A DNA stretch of 64,000 nucleotides from Paraburkholderia diazotrophica. GTDB taxonomy: Bacteria; Pseudomonadota; Gammaproteobacteria; Burkholderiales; Burkholderiaceae. Below the pieces are notes generated by a model. The model saw nothing but the letters and a program-made list of their open reading frames with translations, was not told where the DNA came from and ran no database searches. Of this stretch, positions 7,839 through 17,052 are shown in pieces. Within the stretch, counting starts at the first letter, position 1, and each line of letters opens with the position of its first letter. The position numbers and the translations under genes are program-made. Where the stretch lies: contig NZ_FNYE01000001.1 in assembly GCF_900108945.1 (NCBI RefSeq), positions 62,001 through 126,000 of the forward strand, written 5' to 3'.

Positions 7839-9527
7839 ATGAATAACCCGAAACACATCGACCCGCGTCTCGACCCGACCCGCACGATCCGCGCGCCGCG
7901 CGGCAGCGAGAAAACCTGCAAGACCTGGATCGCGGAAGCCGCGTACCGGATGATCCAGAACAACCTGGACCCGGAAGTGGCCGAGCATCCGCATGCGCTC
8001 GTCGTGTACGGCGGCATCGGCCGCGCGGCGCGCAACTGGGATTGCTTCGATCAGATCCTCGCATCGCTGAAGGACCTCGAAGAGAACGAGACGCTGCTGG
8101 TGCAATCGGGCAAGCCCGTCGGCGTGTTCCGCACCCATGCCGATGCGCCGCGCGTGCTGCTCGCGAACTCGAACCTCGTGCCGCACTGGGCGAACTGGGA
8201 CCACTTCCACGAACTCGACCGCAAGGGCCTGATGATGTACGGCCAGATGACGGCGGGCAGCTGGATTTACATCGGCAGCCAGGGCATCGTGCAGGGCACG
8301 TACGAGACGTTCTTCTCCGTCGCGAACCAGCACTTCGACGGCAACCCGAAGGGCCGCTGGATCCTGACGGGCGGTCTCGGCGGCATGGGCGGCGCGCAGC
8401 CGCTCGCGGCGACGATGGCGGGCTTCTCGATGATCGCCGTCGAATGCGACGAGACGCGCATCGACTTCCGCCTGAAGACGCGCTACGTCGACAAGAAGGC
8501 GAAGACCCTCGACGAAGCGCTCGCGATGATCGACGAGGCGAAGAAAGCGGGCACACCCGTTTCGATCGGCCTGCTCGGCAATGCCGCCGATGTGTTCGCG
8601 GAACTCGTTGCGCGCAACATCACGCCCGATTGCGTGACCGACCAGACGAGCGCGCACGATCCCATTCACGGCTATCTGCCGCAAGGCTGGACAATCGAAG
8701 ACTGGCGCGAGCGTCAGAAGACGGACCCGCAGAGCATCGTGACGCCCGCGAAGCAGTCGATGGCCAAGCAGGTGCAAGCGATGCTCACGCTGCAGCAACG
8801 CGGCGCGGCCACGCTCGACTACGGCAACAACATCCGTCAGATGGCGCTCGAAATGGGCGTGCAGAACGCGTTCGATTTCCCCGGCTTCGTGCCCGCGTAT
8901 ATCCGTCCGTTGTTCTGCGAAGGCAAGGGGCCGTTCCGCTGGGTCGCGCTGTCGGGCGATCCCGAGGACATCTACAAGACGGATGCGAAGGTCAAGGAGC
9001 TGATCCCCGACGATCCGCACCTGCACAACTGGCTCGACATGGCGCGCGAGCGCATCGCGTTTCAGGGCTTGCCGTCGCGGATCTGCTGGGTTGGCGTGAA
9101 GGACCGCTATCGTCTGGGCCAGGCGTTCAACGAAATGGTCAAGAAGGGCGAACTGAAGGCGCCCATCGTGATCGGCCGCGATCACCTCGATACGGGATCG
9201 GTGGCGAGCCCGAACCGCGAAACGGAGGCGATGAAGGACGGCTCGGATGCCGTCAGCGACTGGCCGCTGCTCAACGCGCTGCTGAACACGGCAGGCGGCG
9301 CGTCGTGGGTATCGCTGCATCATGGCGGCGGCGTCGGCATGGGCTTTAGCCAGCACGCGGGCGTCGTGATCGTCGCCGATGGTTCGGACGCCGCGCACGA
9401 GCGCCTCGGCCGTGTGCTGTTCAACGATCCCGCGACGGGCGTGATGCGTCACGCGGACGCCGGCTACGAGCTTGCGCAGAAGACGGCGCGCGAAGCCGGT
9501 CTCAAGCTGCCGATGCTGGGCCGCTGA
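7839..9527 (+). CDS. hutU: Urocanate hydratase (urocanase)
   Basis: A 562-residue NAD+-dependent hydratase that converts urocanate to 4-imidazolone-5-propionate, the second step of the pathway. The glycine-rich NAD-binding motif [19 protein letters not shown] is around residues 176-194. [10 protein letters not shown] (Cys about 415) contains the conserved active-site cysteine region, and [15 protein letters not shown] is near the C-terminus. Length matches the family (about 555-565). GAGG lies just upstream of ATG 7839. The hutD start follows the stop codon after two bases. Confidence 0.97.
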   Translation: MNNPKHIDPRLDPTRTIRAPRGSEKTCKTWIAEAAYRMIQNNLDPEVAEHPHALVVYGGIGRAARNWDCFDQILASLKDLEENETLLVQSGKPVGVFRTHADAPRVLLANSNLVPHWANWDHFHELDRKGLMMYGQMTAGSWIYIGSQGIVQGTYETFFSVANQHFDGNPKGRWILTGGLGGMGGAQPLAATMAGFSMIAVECDETRIDFRLKTRYVDKKAKTLDEALAMIDEAKKAGTPVSIGLLGNAADVFAELVARNITPDCVTDQTSAHDPIHGYLPQGWTIEDWRERQKTDPQSIVTPAKQSMAKQVQAMLTLQQRGAATLDYGNNIRQMALEMGVQNAFDFPGFVPAYIRPLFCEGKGPFRWVALSGDPEDIYKTDAKVKELIPDDPHLHNWLDMARERIAFQGLPSRICWVGVKDRYRLGQAFNEMVKKGELKAPIVIGRDHLDTGSVASPNRETEAMKDGSDAVSDWPLLNALLNTAGGASWVSLHHGGGVGMGFSQHAGVVIVADGSDAAHERLGRVLFNDPATGVMRHADAGYELAQKTAREAGLKLPMLGR

Positions 9528-9529
9528 TC

Positions 9530-10189
9530 GTGAGCGCGACGTCATCGTCCGCAAGCGTGTCGCTGATCCGCGGCGCGGATCTCGTGGCGTCGCCGTGGAA
9601 GAACGGCGGCGGCGTCACGCGCGAAGTCGCGGCTCATCCCGTGGGCGCGGCGCTCGATGCGTTCGTGTGGCGCGTGAGCGTCGCCGATGTCGGCGCGGCC
9701 GGTCCGTTCTCGCGCTTCGCGGGCATCGACCGGACGCTCGTGCTGCTGTCGGGCGCGGGCATGCTGCTCGACGAAGCGAGCGAAGAGGACGAAGCGCAAC
9801 GAATGTCGCATGCATTGCGCGCGCCGCTCGACGTTGCGCGCTTCAAAGGCGAGACGGCCATCGACGCGCGCCTCGTCGACGGCCCGACGCGCGACTTCAA
9901 CCTGATGGTGCGGCGTGGCGCGGCAACGGGCGACGTCGCGATATGGCGTGACGAAGCGCGCGCGCAACTCGATGCCGACATTGTGCTGCTGTTCTGCGCG
10001 CATGGTTCGCTCGATGTCGCGCTCGGCGGCGATATGAAAGCCGCCACGCTCACGTCCGACGACACCTTGCGCATCGACAGCGCACGCGCATTGCGATGCG
10101 AGGTCGAAGGCAAGGGCGCGTTGCTCGTCGTCAGCATTCGTTATACAGACAAATCTACGGACAAGTCTGCGGACAACTCGCCAGCCTGA
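9530..10189 (+). CDS. hutD: HutD family protein
   Basis: A 219-residue cupin-like protein of the HutD family. Typical sequence includes SPWKNGGGVTREVA near the N-terminus, VWRVSVADV, and LVDGPTRDFNLMVRRG. HutD is not one of the catalytic steps; in Pseudomonas it has been linked to setting an upper limit on hut activity. It begins at GTG 9530 immediately after the hutU stop, so translation is probably coupled. The protein shortens to a polar tail (KSTDKSADNSPA) that is unlikely to be important. Confidence 0.9.
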   Translation: MSATSSSASVSLIRGADLVASPWKNGGGVTREVAAHPVGAALDAFVWRVSVADVGAAGPFSRFAGIDRTLVLLSGAGMLLDEASEEDEAQRMSHALRAPLDVARFKGETAIDARLVDGPTRDFNLMVRRGAATGDVAIWRDEARAQLDADIVLLFCAHGSLDVALGGDMKAATLTSDDTLRIDSARALRCEVEGKGALLVVSIRYTDKSTDKSADNSPA

Positions 10190-10246
10190 ACGTGCCTTGA
10201 ACGCAATGGGCCTGCCCTCAACAGACTGCCTTCAACGATATCCGCA

Positions 10247-11464
10247 ATGAAGCCAACCGTCTGGAACCATCTCAAGCTCTGCGCGCAGGGCAACCCCAAC
10301 GAAACGATCGACGATGCCGCGATCGCCGTCGAGAGCGGCCGCATCGCGTGGCTCGGCGCGGCACGCGAACTGCCCGCGCAGTATGCCGCGTGGCCGCGCG
10401 AGGACCTGGGCGGCGCGTGGGTGACGCCGGGGCTCGTCGATTGCCATACGCATCTCGTGTACGGCGGCCAGCGCGCCGACGAATTCGCACAGCGTCTCGC
10501 GGGCGTGAGCTACGAAGAAATCGCGAAGCAGGGCGGCGGCATCGTGTCGACGGTGCGCGCGACGCGTGCCGCCGACGAGGCATCGCTCTTCAGTCAATCG
10601 GCGGCGCGGCTCGAACCGATGCTCGCCGAAGGCGTGACGGCCATCGAAATCAAATCCGGCTACGGGCTCGACCTACAAAGCGAGCGCAAGATGCTGCGTG
10701 TCGCGCGGCAACTGGGCGAGCGTTATCCCGTGACCGTCTACACGACGTTTCTCGGCGCGCATGCGTTGCCGCCGGAGTTCGCAGGCCGTGCGGACGACTA
10801 CATCGATGAAGTGTGCGAGCGCATGCTGCCCGCGCTCGCCGACGAAGGGCTCGTCGATGCCGTCGACGTCTTTTGCGAGCGCATCGGCTTTTCGCTCGAA
10901 CAGAGCGAGCGCGTGTTCAACGCCGCGGCGCGGCGCGGGCTGCCCGTCAAGATGCACGCGGAGCAGTTGTCGAACAGCGGCGGCACGGCGCTTGCCGCGC
11001 GTCATCGCGCGTTGTCGGCGGATCATCTCGAGTTTCTCGACGAAGCGGGCGTCGCCGCGATGAAGGAAGCGGGCACCGTCGCCGTGCTGCTGCCGGGCGC
11101 GTTCTACTTCATCCGCGAAACGCAGTTGCCGCCGCTCGACTTGCTGCGCCGTTACGAGGTGCCGATTGCGATTTCGACCGACAGCAATCCGGGCACATCG
11201 CCCGCGACCTCGCTGCTGCTGATGATGAACATGGCGACGACGCTCTTCCGGATGACCGTCCCCGAAGTGCTGCAAGGCGTGACGCGCCATGCGGCGCAAG
11301 CACTCGGCAAGGCGGATACGCATGGCGCGCTCGCGGTCGGACGTGCCGCCGACTTCGCGGTGTGGTCGGTGCAATCGCTTGCGGAACTCGCATACTGGAT
11401 CGGACGGCCGCTGTGCGAGCGCGTGGTGCGCGGCGGCGAAACGGTATATACGCGGCGCGGCTGA
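10247..11464 (+). CDS. hutI: Imidazolonepropionase
   Basis: A 405-residue amidohydrolase-superfamily enzyme that opens imidazolone propionate to N-formimino-L-glutamate. Metal ligands are visible in [11 protein letters not shown] (HxH about residue 66-68), [11 protein letters not shown] (about 236) and [11 protein letters not shown] (Asp about 312). Length fits the family (about 405-420). It follows hutD by 57 bases. The start codon ATG 10247 has no strong ribosome site but agrees with the family N-terminus. Confidence 0.96.
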   Translation: MKPTVWNHLKLCAQGNPNETIDDAAIAVESGRIAWLGAARELPAQYAAWPREDLGGAWVTPGLVDCHTHLVYGGQRADEFAQRLAGVSYEEIAKQGGGIVSTVRATRAADEASLFSQSAARLEPMLAEGVTAIEIKSGYGLDLQSERKMLRVARQLGERYPVTVYTTFLGAHALPPEFAGRADDYIDEVCERMLPALADEGLVDAVDVFCERIGFSLEQSERVFNAAARRGLPVKMHAEQLSNSGGTALAARHRALSADHLEFLDEAGVAAMKEAGTVAVLLPGAFYFIRETQLPPLDLLRRYEVPIAISTDSNPGTSPATSLLLMMNMATTLFRMTVPEVLQGVTRHAAQALGKADTHGALAVGRAADFAVWSVQSLAELAYWIGRPLCERVVRGGETVYTRRG

Positions 11465-11491
11465 TCCGCGCGCGGGAACACAGGCACAGAA

Positions 11492-11527
11492 ACACGCACA
11501 GACGCACGCACACGCACAGACGCACGC
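11492..11527. repeat. Two tandem 18-bp repeats between hutI and hutF
   Basis: An 18-bp CA/CG-rich unit (beginning ACACGCACAGACG) is present twice, at 11492-11509 and 11510-11527, within a wider CGCACA-rich stretch in the 112-bp gap before hutF. Confidence 0.75.
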
Positions 11528-11576
11528 ACAGGCACGCTATCAAAAGCACGCCAACGCAACGACAGCCCAACACGAC

Positions 11577-12980
11577 ATGACTCAAGCCACCCAATCGCTT
11601 TTCGCCGATCACGCGTTCCTGCCCGAAGGCTGGCGCCGCAATGTGCTGCTGCAATGGAACGCGCACGGCGCACTGCTTTCCGTCACGCCCGACGCGCAAG
11701 CGTCCGCAGGCGTCGCGCGCGCGAGCGGCCCCGTCTTGCCCGGCATGCCGAATCTTCATTCGCACGCGTTTCAGCGCGCGATGGCGGGCCTCACCGAATA
11801 CCGCGCCGCATCGGGCACAGGCGCCACCGACAACTTCTGGAGCTGGCGCGACCTGATGTATCGCTTTGCCGCGCGCATCACGCCGGAAGGACTCGCGTCG
11901 ATTGCGCAATGGCTCTACATCGAAATGCTGAAGGCGGGCTACACGTCCGTGTGCGAGTTCCATTACGTGCATCACATGCAGGACGGCAGCCGTTATGCGA
12001 ACGCGGCGGAACTGGCGCAACGCGTCGTCGATGCGGCTGGCGCGAGCGGCATCGGCATCACGATGCTGCCCGTGCTCTATCAATACGCGGGCTTCGGCGC
12101 GCAGCCGCCGCGCGACGATCAGCGCCGCTTCATCAACACGCCGGAGAGCCTGCTCACCCTGCTCGACACGCTGCGCAGCGCGCGTCCCGAACACGGCGCG
12201 CTGCGTTATGGGGTCGCGCCGCATTCGCTGCGCGCCGTGTCGAACGATACGCTGCGCGCGCTGCTCGATGGCCTCGATGCGATGTCGCCGGGCGCGCCCG
12301 TGCACATCCATATCGCCGAGCAGACGGCGGAAGTGGATGCGTGCATCGAAACGGAAGGCGCGCGGCCCGTGCAATGGCTGCTCGATCGCTTCGACGTGGA
12401 TGCGCGCTGGTGTCTCGTGCACGCGACGCATATCGACGCCGACGAAACCACGGCGCTCGCGAAGAGCGGAGCCGTCGCGGGCCTGTGCCTGACGACGGAA
12501 GCGAATCTCGGCGACGGCATCTTTCCCACGCACGATTATCTGGAGCAAAGAGGGCGCATCGGCGTCGGCAGCGACAGCCATATCGGCGTCGACTGGCGCG
12601 CGGAACTGCGGCTGCTCGAATACGGCCAGCGCCTGTCGAGACGGCAGCGCAACGTGCTCGCGTCGGCGGACATGCCGCGCGTCGCGGACCGCCTGTTCGC
12701 CGCGTCGCTGGAAGGCGGCGCGCTCGCGACGGGCCGCGCGGTCGGCGCGTTGCGTACCGGCGCGCGCGCCGACTTCATCGTGCTCGATGCGAACCATGCG
12801 AGCATCGCGGAGCATGGGAGCGACGCGTGGCTGTCGGGTGTCGTTTTCTGCGAGCACGGAGAGACACCCATCCGCGATGTGTACGCGGGCGGCCTAAAGG
12901 TTGTCGACGGTCGCAAGCATCGCGACGAAGAGCGCGCGTATGCGCAATACCGCGCGGCGCTCGCCGAACTGCTGAAGTGA
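11577..12980 (+). CDS. hutF: Formimidoylglutamate deiminase
   Basis: A 467-residue amidohydrolase that deiminates N-formimino-L-glutamate to N-formyl-L-glutamate, the fourth step in the five-step pathway. Zinc-site motifs are NLHSHAFQRAM (about residue 60), HIHIAEQ (about 243), HATHID and GVGSDSHIGVDW (Asp about 330). The start is placed at ATG 11577, where homologous sequence begins; upstream sequence in frame is the CA-rich repeat. HutF together with HutG identifies the Pseudomonas-type route rather than the direct formiminoglutamase route. Confidence 0.95.
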   Translation: MTQATQSLFADHAFLPEGWRRNVLLQWNAHGALLSVTPDAQASAGVARASGPVLPGMPNLHSHAFQRAMAGLTEYRAASGTGATDNFWSWRDLMYRFAARITPEGLASIAQWLYIEMLKAGYTSVCEFHYVHHMQDGSRYANAAELAQRVVDAAGASGIGITMLPVLYQYAGFGAQPPRDDQRRFINTPESLLTLLDTLRSARPEHGALRYGVAPHSLRAVSNDTLRALLDGLDAMSPGAPVHIHIAEQTAEVDACIETEGARPVQWLLDRFDVDARWCLVHATHIDADETTALAKSGAVAGLCLTTEANLGDGIFPTHDYLEQRGRIGVGSDSHIGVDWRAELRLLEYGQRLSRRQRNVLASADMPRVADRLFAASLEGGALATGRAVGALRTGARADFIVLDANHASIAEHGSDAWLSGVVFCEHGETPIRDVYAGGLKVVDGRKHRDEERAYAQYRAALAELLK

Positions 12981-13043
12981 AGCTAGCCGCCGAATCGCCG
13001 GCGCTTTTGTCGGCCCGAATCAACTTTGAGAAGCACTGACGAC

Positions 13044-13856
13044 ATGACTGCGACGCACACCTTACCCGTCTTCTCGCTGCATCGGGGAAGCCTGCCGATG
13101 CTGATCTCGATCCCGCATCTGGGTACGCGTATTCCCGACGACATCGCCGCGACGATGACGCCCATCGCCGCGCGCACGGACGATTGCGACTGGCATCTCG
13201 ACCGCCTGTACGCGTTTGCGAAGCGCATGGGCGCGTCGATTCTCGCGCCCACTTATGCGCGCTACGTGATCGACCTGAACCGTCCGCCCGATGGCGCGAA
13301 CCTCTATCCGGGGCAGGACACGACAGGCCTCTTGCCTGTCGATACCTTCGACAAGGAGCCGCTCTATCGAGACGGCCATCTGCCCGACGACGCCGAAATC
13401 GCGCGCCGCCGCGATGCGTACTGGAAGCCGTATCACGAGGCCTTGCAGGGCGAGCTTGCCGCGCTGAAGGCGCAGCACGGTAACGTGCTGCTGTGGGAAG
13501 CGCACTCGATCCGCTCGCAGGTGCCGCGCTTCTTCGACGGACGGCTGCCCGATTTCAACTTCGGCACGTCGAACGGCGCGAGCGCAGTCGAAGGGCTCGC
13601 CGAAACGCTGGCGAATATCGTCAAAGGGCACGACGGCTATACGGCCGTTGCGAATGGCCGCTTCAAGGGCGGCTACATCACGCGGCACTACGGACAACCC
13701 GCGCAGAACGTGCATGCCATCCAGCTCGAACTGTCGCAGATCACGTACATGCAGGAGCAGATGCCGTACGCGTACGACGAAGCGCTTGCCGCAAAGATCG
13801 AACCGCTGCTTGAAACGCTCGTCAAGACGGCGCTCGAACGCGTCGTGGCCGCCTGA
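13044..13856 (+). CDS. hutG: N-formylglutamate amidohydrolase (deformylase)
   Basis: A 270-residue enzyme that hydrolyses N-formyl-L-glutamate to glutamate and formate, the last step of the pathway. Characteristic sequence includes LLISIPH-like MLISIPHLGTRIP, DRLYAFAKRMGAS, YVIDLNRPP, LWEAHSIRS and GGYITRHYGQP. It belongs to the FGase family, unlike the arginase-like HutG of enterobacteria. ATG 13044 is chosen over an upstream TTG because the family N-terminus starts there. It is the last gene of the hut operon. Confidence 0.95.
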   Translation: MTATHTLPVFSLHRGSLPMLISIPHLGTRIPDDIAATMTPIAARTDDCDWHLDRLYAFAKRMGASILAPTYARYVIDLNRPPDGANLYPGQDTTGLLPVDTFDKEPLYRDGHLPDDAEIARRRDAYWKPYHEALQGELAALKAQHGNVLLWEAHSIRSQVPRFFDGRLPDFNFGTSNGASAVEGLAETLANIVKGHDGYTAVANGRFKGGYITRHYGQPAQNVHAIQLELSQITYMQEQMPYAYDEALAAKIEPLLETLVKTALERVVAA

Positions 13857-14161
13857 TCCTCCTCTTTGCCCGCCACACGGCGAAATCCATGTGGCGGCGT
13901 CTCCATCGCGCGGAACGCTGCTTGCTTTCCGCGGTCAATTCCCGAGTGAGTTGCGCGCGTCTGTTCTGCGCGCCACTGTTGTCTTTGCGCCGCGGCGTTC
14001 GGGCGAATCCGGTTGCGCGCCGCATGGCGATGCGTCTATCTTTGTCGAACACAGCGCCTGGGCACGTGCGTTGCGCCGCGAGGCTGTCCGGCGGAGCATC
14101 GTGCATGGGCGCGGCCTGCGCGCATGCGCTAGCAGCGAGACTGACGAAGGAAGAGCCAGCG
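13857..14161. other. Intergenic region after hutG
   Basis: About 305 bases between hutG and the HTH-protein gene. I see no gene, no intrinsic terminator with a T-tract and no clear promoter. A frame open on the plus strand is only an upstream extension of the next gene without homologous character. Confidence 0.5.
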
Positions 14162-14824
14162 ATGGAATATTCCGACGAATACCTGCTTCCTGTCTGGCGA
14201 ACGAATCTGGCCTTGCTGACGCGGGAGGTCGGCGCATCGACGCGTCTTGCGCGGATGATGACGTTCTCCCCGTCGTACCTGAAGCTGATGCTCGCCGGCC
14301 AGCGCGACTTCAGCGAAGAGTTCGTGCGCGGCGTCGAAGCGGTGACGGGGCTGCCGCCCGGCTGGATGGATACGCCGCATGAATCGCACGACGTGCCCGA
14401 CAATGCACGCGATGCAATCGACAACGAAACGCCGCTTGCCCGCTTTCGCGGCACCGCGCATCCGGTACGAAAGAAGTCGGTGCTGCGTCCGCCGGAACCG
14501 ATCTTCGGTCAGCAGCCGCAACGCCGTCCCGAAGATGACACTCACGAAGCCGAACAGCATCGGCGTCAGGCGCACTTTCGCAAGGTGCGCGATCTCGCCG
14601 TGCAGGAAGTGCGGCGCTTCGAACGCTATCTGACGCATCCGCCCGTCGAGCTCGCGTCGGTGCGCGCGAAAGTCGAAGACGTAATGGCTGCCGCCGATCT
14701 CGACGAACGGATCGATGCCGATCTCGCCGGCCGTCTCGAACAGATCGACAAGCACCGCCATATGCTGCTGCGTCATACAGAGCGCTTGCACGCGCTGCTC
14801 GCACAGCTAGGCGAAGACGACTGA
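14162..14824 (+). CDS. HTH (XRE-like) DNA-binding protein with helical C-terminus
   Basis: A 220-residue protein. Residues about 15-60 (NLALLTREVGASTRLARMM, then SPSYLKLMLAGQRDFSEEF, then VEAVTGLPPGWMD) look like a Cro/C1-type helix-turn-helix. The second half is highly charged (HEAEQHRRQAHFRKVRDLAV and ERIDADLAGRLEQIDKHRHM) and probably coiled-coil. AAGGAAG ahead of ATG 14162 defines the start. It is convergent with the Fnr-like gene and has no evident partner. I do not recognise a named family, and the role as a regulator is inferred only from the HTH. Confidence 0.7.
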   Translation: MEYSDEYLLPVWRTNLALLTREVGASTRLARMMTFSPSYLKLMLAGQRDFSEEFVRGVEAVTGLPPGWMDTPHESHDVPDNARDAIDNETPLARFRGTAHPVRKKSVLRPPEPIFGQQPQRRPEDDTHEAEQHRRQAHFRKVRDLAVQEVRRFERYLTHPPVELASVRAKVEDVMAAADLDERIDADLAGRLEQIDKHRHMLLRHTERLHALLAQLGEDD

Positions 14825-14858
14825 CCACGTCGCGCACGAGCCTATAGCGCATGATGTG

Positions 14859-15635
14859 TCAGAGCCGCGCGAGCGCGGCGCTGTCGAGAATGCGGATCCG
14901 CTTGCCGCGCGCATGCACGAGCCGCTCCTGCTGCAACTTCGAGAACATCCGGCTGGCTGTCTCGAGCGTGATGCCGAGATAGCTGCCGATCTCGTTGCGC
15001 GTCATACGCATGTTGAACTCGGTCGCCGAATAGCCGAGCGTGCCGTAGCGCTCCGCGAGATTCAGCAGAAACGCGGCGACGCGCTGCTCGGCGCGCATCG
15101 TGCCGAGCAGCAGGATCATGTTCGTTTCGCGTACGATTTCCCAGCTCATCATTCTGTGCAGATGGCGCTGCATCGGCCTGATTTCGCGGCACAGGTTCTC
15201 GAGCGGCTCGAACGGAATCACGCAGACGGTGCTGCGTTCGAGCGCAACCGCGCCGCAACGATGCTGGCCGCCGGCGATGCCGTCCAGCCCGAGCATTTCC
15301 CCAGAGATCTGGAATCCCGTCACCTGCTCGCGTCCTTCTCGATGCATGACGACGGTCTTGAACGAACCGCTGCGCAGGACATAGACGCTTTGAAACGGAT
15401 CGTTAGCGCGATAGAGGTTGGCGCCGCGCTGCACGGTACGCACCTCGCAAACGAGCGAGTCCACCTGCGCGAGTTCGTCGGCGCTGAGATCGGCGGGATT
15501 GCATAGCGTGTTGATCGCCCATTGCGAGCCGCGCGGCACCGGATGCAGTGCCGCGCCCGCGTGCAACCTGCGCGCGAGGTCCGGTGCCTGGCTGAATGGG
15601 AAGAGCGTGGTCGTCTGCGCATCGACAAGCAGCAT
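14859..15635 (-). CDS. Crp/Fnr-family regulator lacking two Fe-S ligands
   Basis: A 258-residue regulator with a cyclic-nucleotide-like beta-barrel (FQSVYVLRSGSFKTVVMHRE, and GEMLGLDGIAGGQ) and an Fnr-type HTH (MTRNEIGSYLGITLETASRMFSKL). The ETASR recognition helix has the ExxSR pattern that reads TTGAT half-sites. E. coli Fnr holds its oxygen-sensing cluster with Cys20, Cys23, Cys29 and Cys122. Here the Cys29 equivalent (Cys45, LCNPADL) and the Cys122 equivalent (STVCVIPF) remain, but Gly and Trp stand at the other two places. ATG 15635 is set by AAGGAG six bases upstream. Confidence 0.88.
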   Translation of the reverse strand: MLLVDAQTTTLFPFSQAPDLARRLHAGAALHPVPRGSQWAINTLCNPADLSADELAQVDSLVCEVRTVQRGANLYRANDPFQSVYVLRSGSFKTVVMHREGREQVTGFQISGEMLGLDGIAGGQHRCGAVALERSTVCVIPFEPLENLCREIRPMQRHLHRMMSWEIVRETNMILLLGTMRAEQRVAAFLLNLAERYGTLGYSATEFNMRMTRNEIGSYLGITLETASRMFSKLQQERLVHARGKRIRILDSAALARL

Positions 15636-15760
15636 GATGGTCTCCTTCAAGGGAACGCGCATGCGGGCCATGTGCACGCGCTGTGGTGTTGTCCCGCTTT
15701 CGCGTCATTGCAGAAGAGCGGCGCGGACGGGCGACGTTAGCGTTGCATCGAGCGTGGCGC

Positions 15761-16408
15761 TCAGGGTTCCTCGCTGTCATCGAACAGCCTGTGGCGCATC
15801 GCGTAGCGCACGAGCGCCGTGCCGTGCGGCATCCGCATCTTCTCGAGGATGCGGGCCTTGTACGTGCTGACGGTCTTCGTGCTCACGCACAGTTGCGTCG
15901 CGATCTCGCCGATTCTTTCTCCCGCCGTGATGCGCCGGAACACATCGAATTCGCGCTTGCTGAGCCGCCGATGCGGCAGCGCCTCGACAGGCTCGGGCGG
16001 ATTGCGCCCGATCTGCCCGGCCATCGCGACGCCCATGTAGAGACCGCCACTGGCGATTGTCATCAGCGCGCCGATCAACTCGCCGCTTGCGCTTTCGCGG
16101 GTCAGATAACCCGATGCGCCCGCCTCGAATGCGCGCATCGCGTACTGCTCGTCGCCGTTCATCGTCAGCACGAGTACCTGGATACCCTGATTGATCTCCC
16201 CGATTTCGCGGATCAACTCGACGCCGGTGTGGCCCGCGATCGACGCGTCGAGTATCAGGACGTGCGCTTGCGTCGAGCGCACCAATGCGATCGTGCCGGC
16301 CGCGTCGGCTGCTTCACCGGCGACTTCGAAGTCCGTCAAGTGCAGCAGAATGTTGCGAATGCCTTCGCGTATCAGCGCGTGGTCGTGTGCAATGAGGATG
16401 CGAGTCAT
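15761..16408 (-). CDS. NarL/FixJ-type response regulator with atypical receiver
   Basis: A 215-residue protein with an N-terminal receiver domain (residues 1-120) and a C-terminal LuxR-type HTH (LSKREFDVFRRITAGERIGEIA and CVSTKTVSTYKARI). The phospho-acceptor Asp54 (HVLILDAS) is present. The usual acidic pair is His8-Asp9 and the usual lysine in GYLTKE is arginine (GYLTRES), so phosphorylation chemistry may be altered. No histidine kinase is adjacent. It lies upstream of the Fnr-like gene on the same strand, 125 bases away, and may share its oxygen-related regulon. Confidence 0.87.
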   Translation of the reverse strand: MTRILIAHDHALIREGIRNILLHLTDFEVAGEAADAAGTIALVRSTQAHVLILDASIAGHTGVELIREIGEINQGIQVLVLTMNGDEQYAMRAFEAGASGYLTRESASGELIGALMTIASGGLYMGVAMAGQIGRNPPEPVEALPHRRLSKREFDVFRRITAGERIGEIATQLCVSTKTVSTYKARILEKMRMPHGTALVRYAMRHRLFDDSEEP

Positions 16409-17052
16409 GAGTGCGGCTCTTGAAATTGAAAGGGCGTTCAATGGAAACGCGTTCTCACGCGCGAACGGTACGATTTACGTGTCGTCGCGCGTCATGTTCA
16501 TTTCGTTCGTTCGCGTTCTCGATTATTTAATGCATCGATCATGTTTGATATCGCTTATGTAACTACCGGATAGCCGGCATTTCATCGTTGCAAACAAAGC
16601 GGATTGATCGTGCATGGGAATGATTTATCCCCCTCCAAACGGAGGGTGCCACATTGAATTTGTCGACTTAGACTCTCTGCTAATCGGTCGAGCATGCAGC
16701 CAGATGTAGCCAGGAAGCGCGCCGCGATCGGCTTGCACGCCATGACGTCGGATGCGCGAATCAACGATGTATTCAGCGCTCCGCCGCATGCCGTTTTGCA
16801 TACGCCTAATCAACCGCGCGAAGGAAAAAGACCTCCGCTTCAAGGCCTGCGACTCACAGTCGTGTTCTGCATGTTCGCGCTTGTTCATCGGATGCCTCCA
16901 TTGCGATACCGAGTTAGCAATGCAAAACGGCGTTTTGCCGTATCGCGAGTCGAGATGTATATGATTTTTCCTTAAAAATAATATGTCCCATAGGATAACT
17001 AAGAAATAGATGTAGTTGAAAACAGCATTTTCATTTTTGAAAAAGGTTTCTT
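16409..17052. other. AT-richer intergenic region without a supported gene
   Basis: About 640 bases between the divergent response-regulator and LysR genes, clearly richer in A+T than the surroundings, most of all 16950-17050. It has a small hairpin, CCCTCC-AAAC-GGAGGG (16631-16646). Short frames exist on both strands (for example 16694-16975 plus) but lack ribosome sites and recognisable sequence. It probably holds promoters for both flanking regulators. Confidence 0.4.

Noticed and set aside
16694..16975. Small plus-strand gene in the AT-rich gap
   Set aside because: No ribosome site, no recognisable sequence, and an overlapping minus-strand frame is equally plausible.
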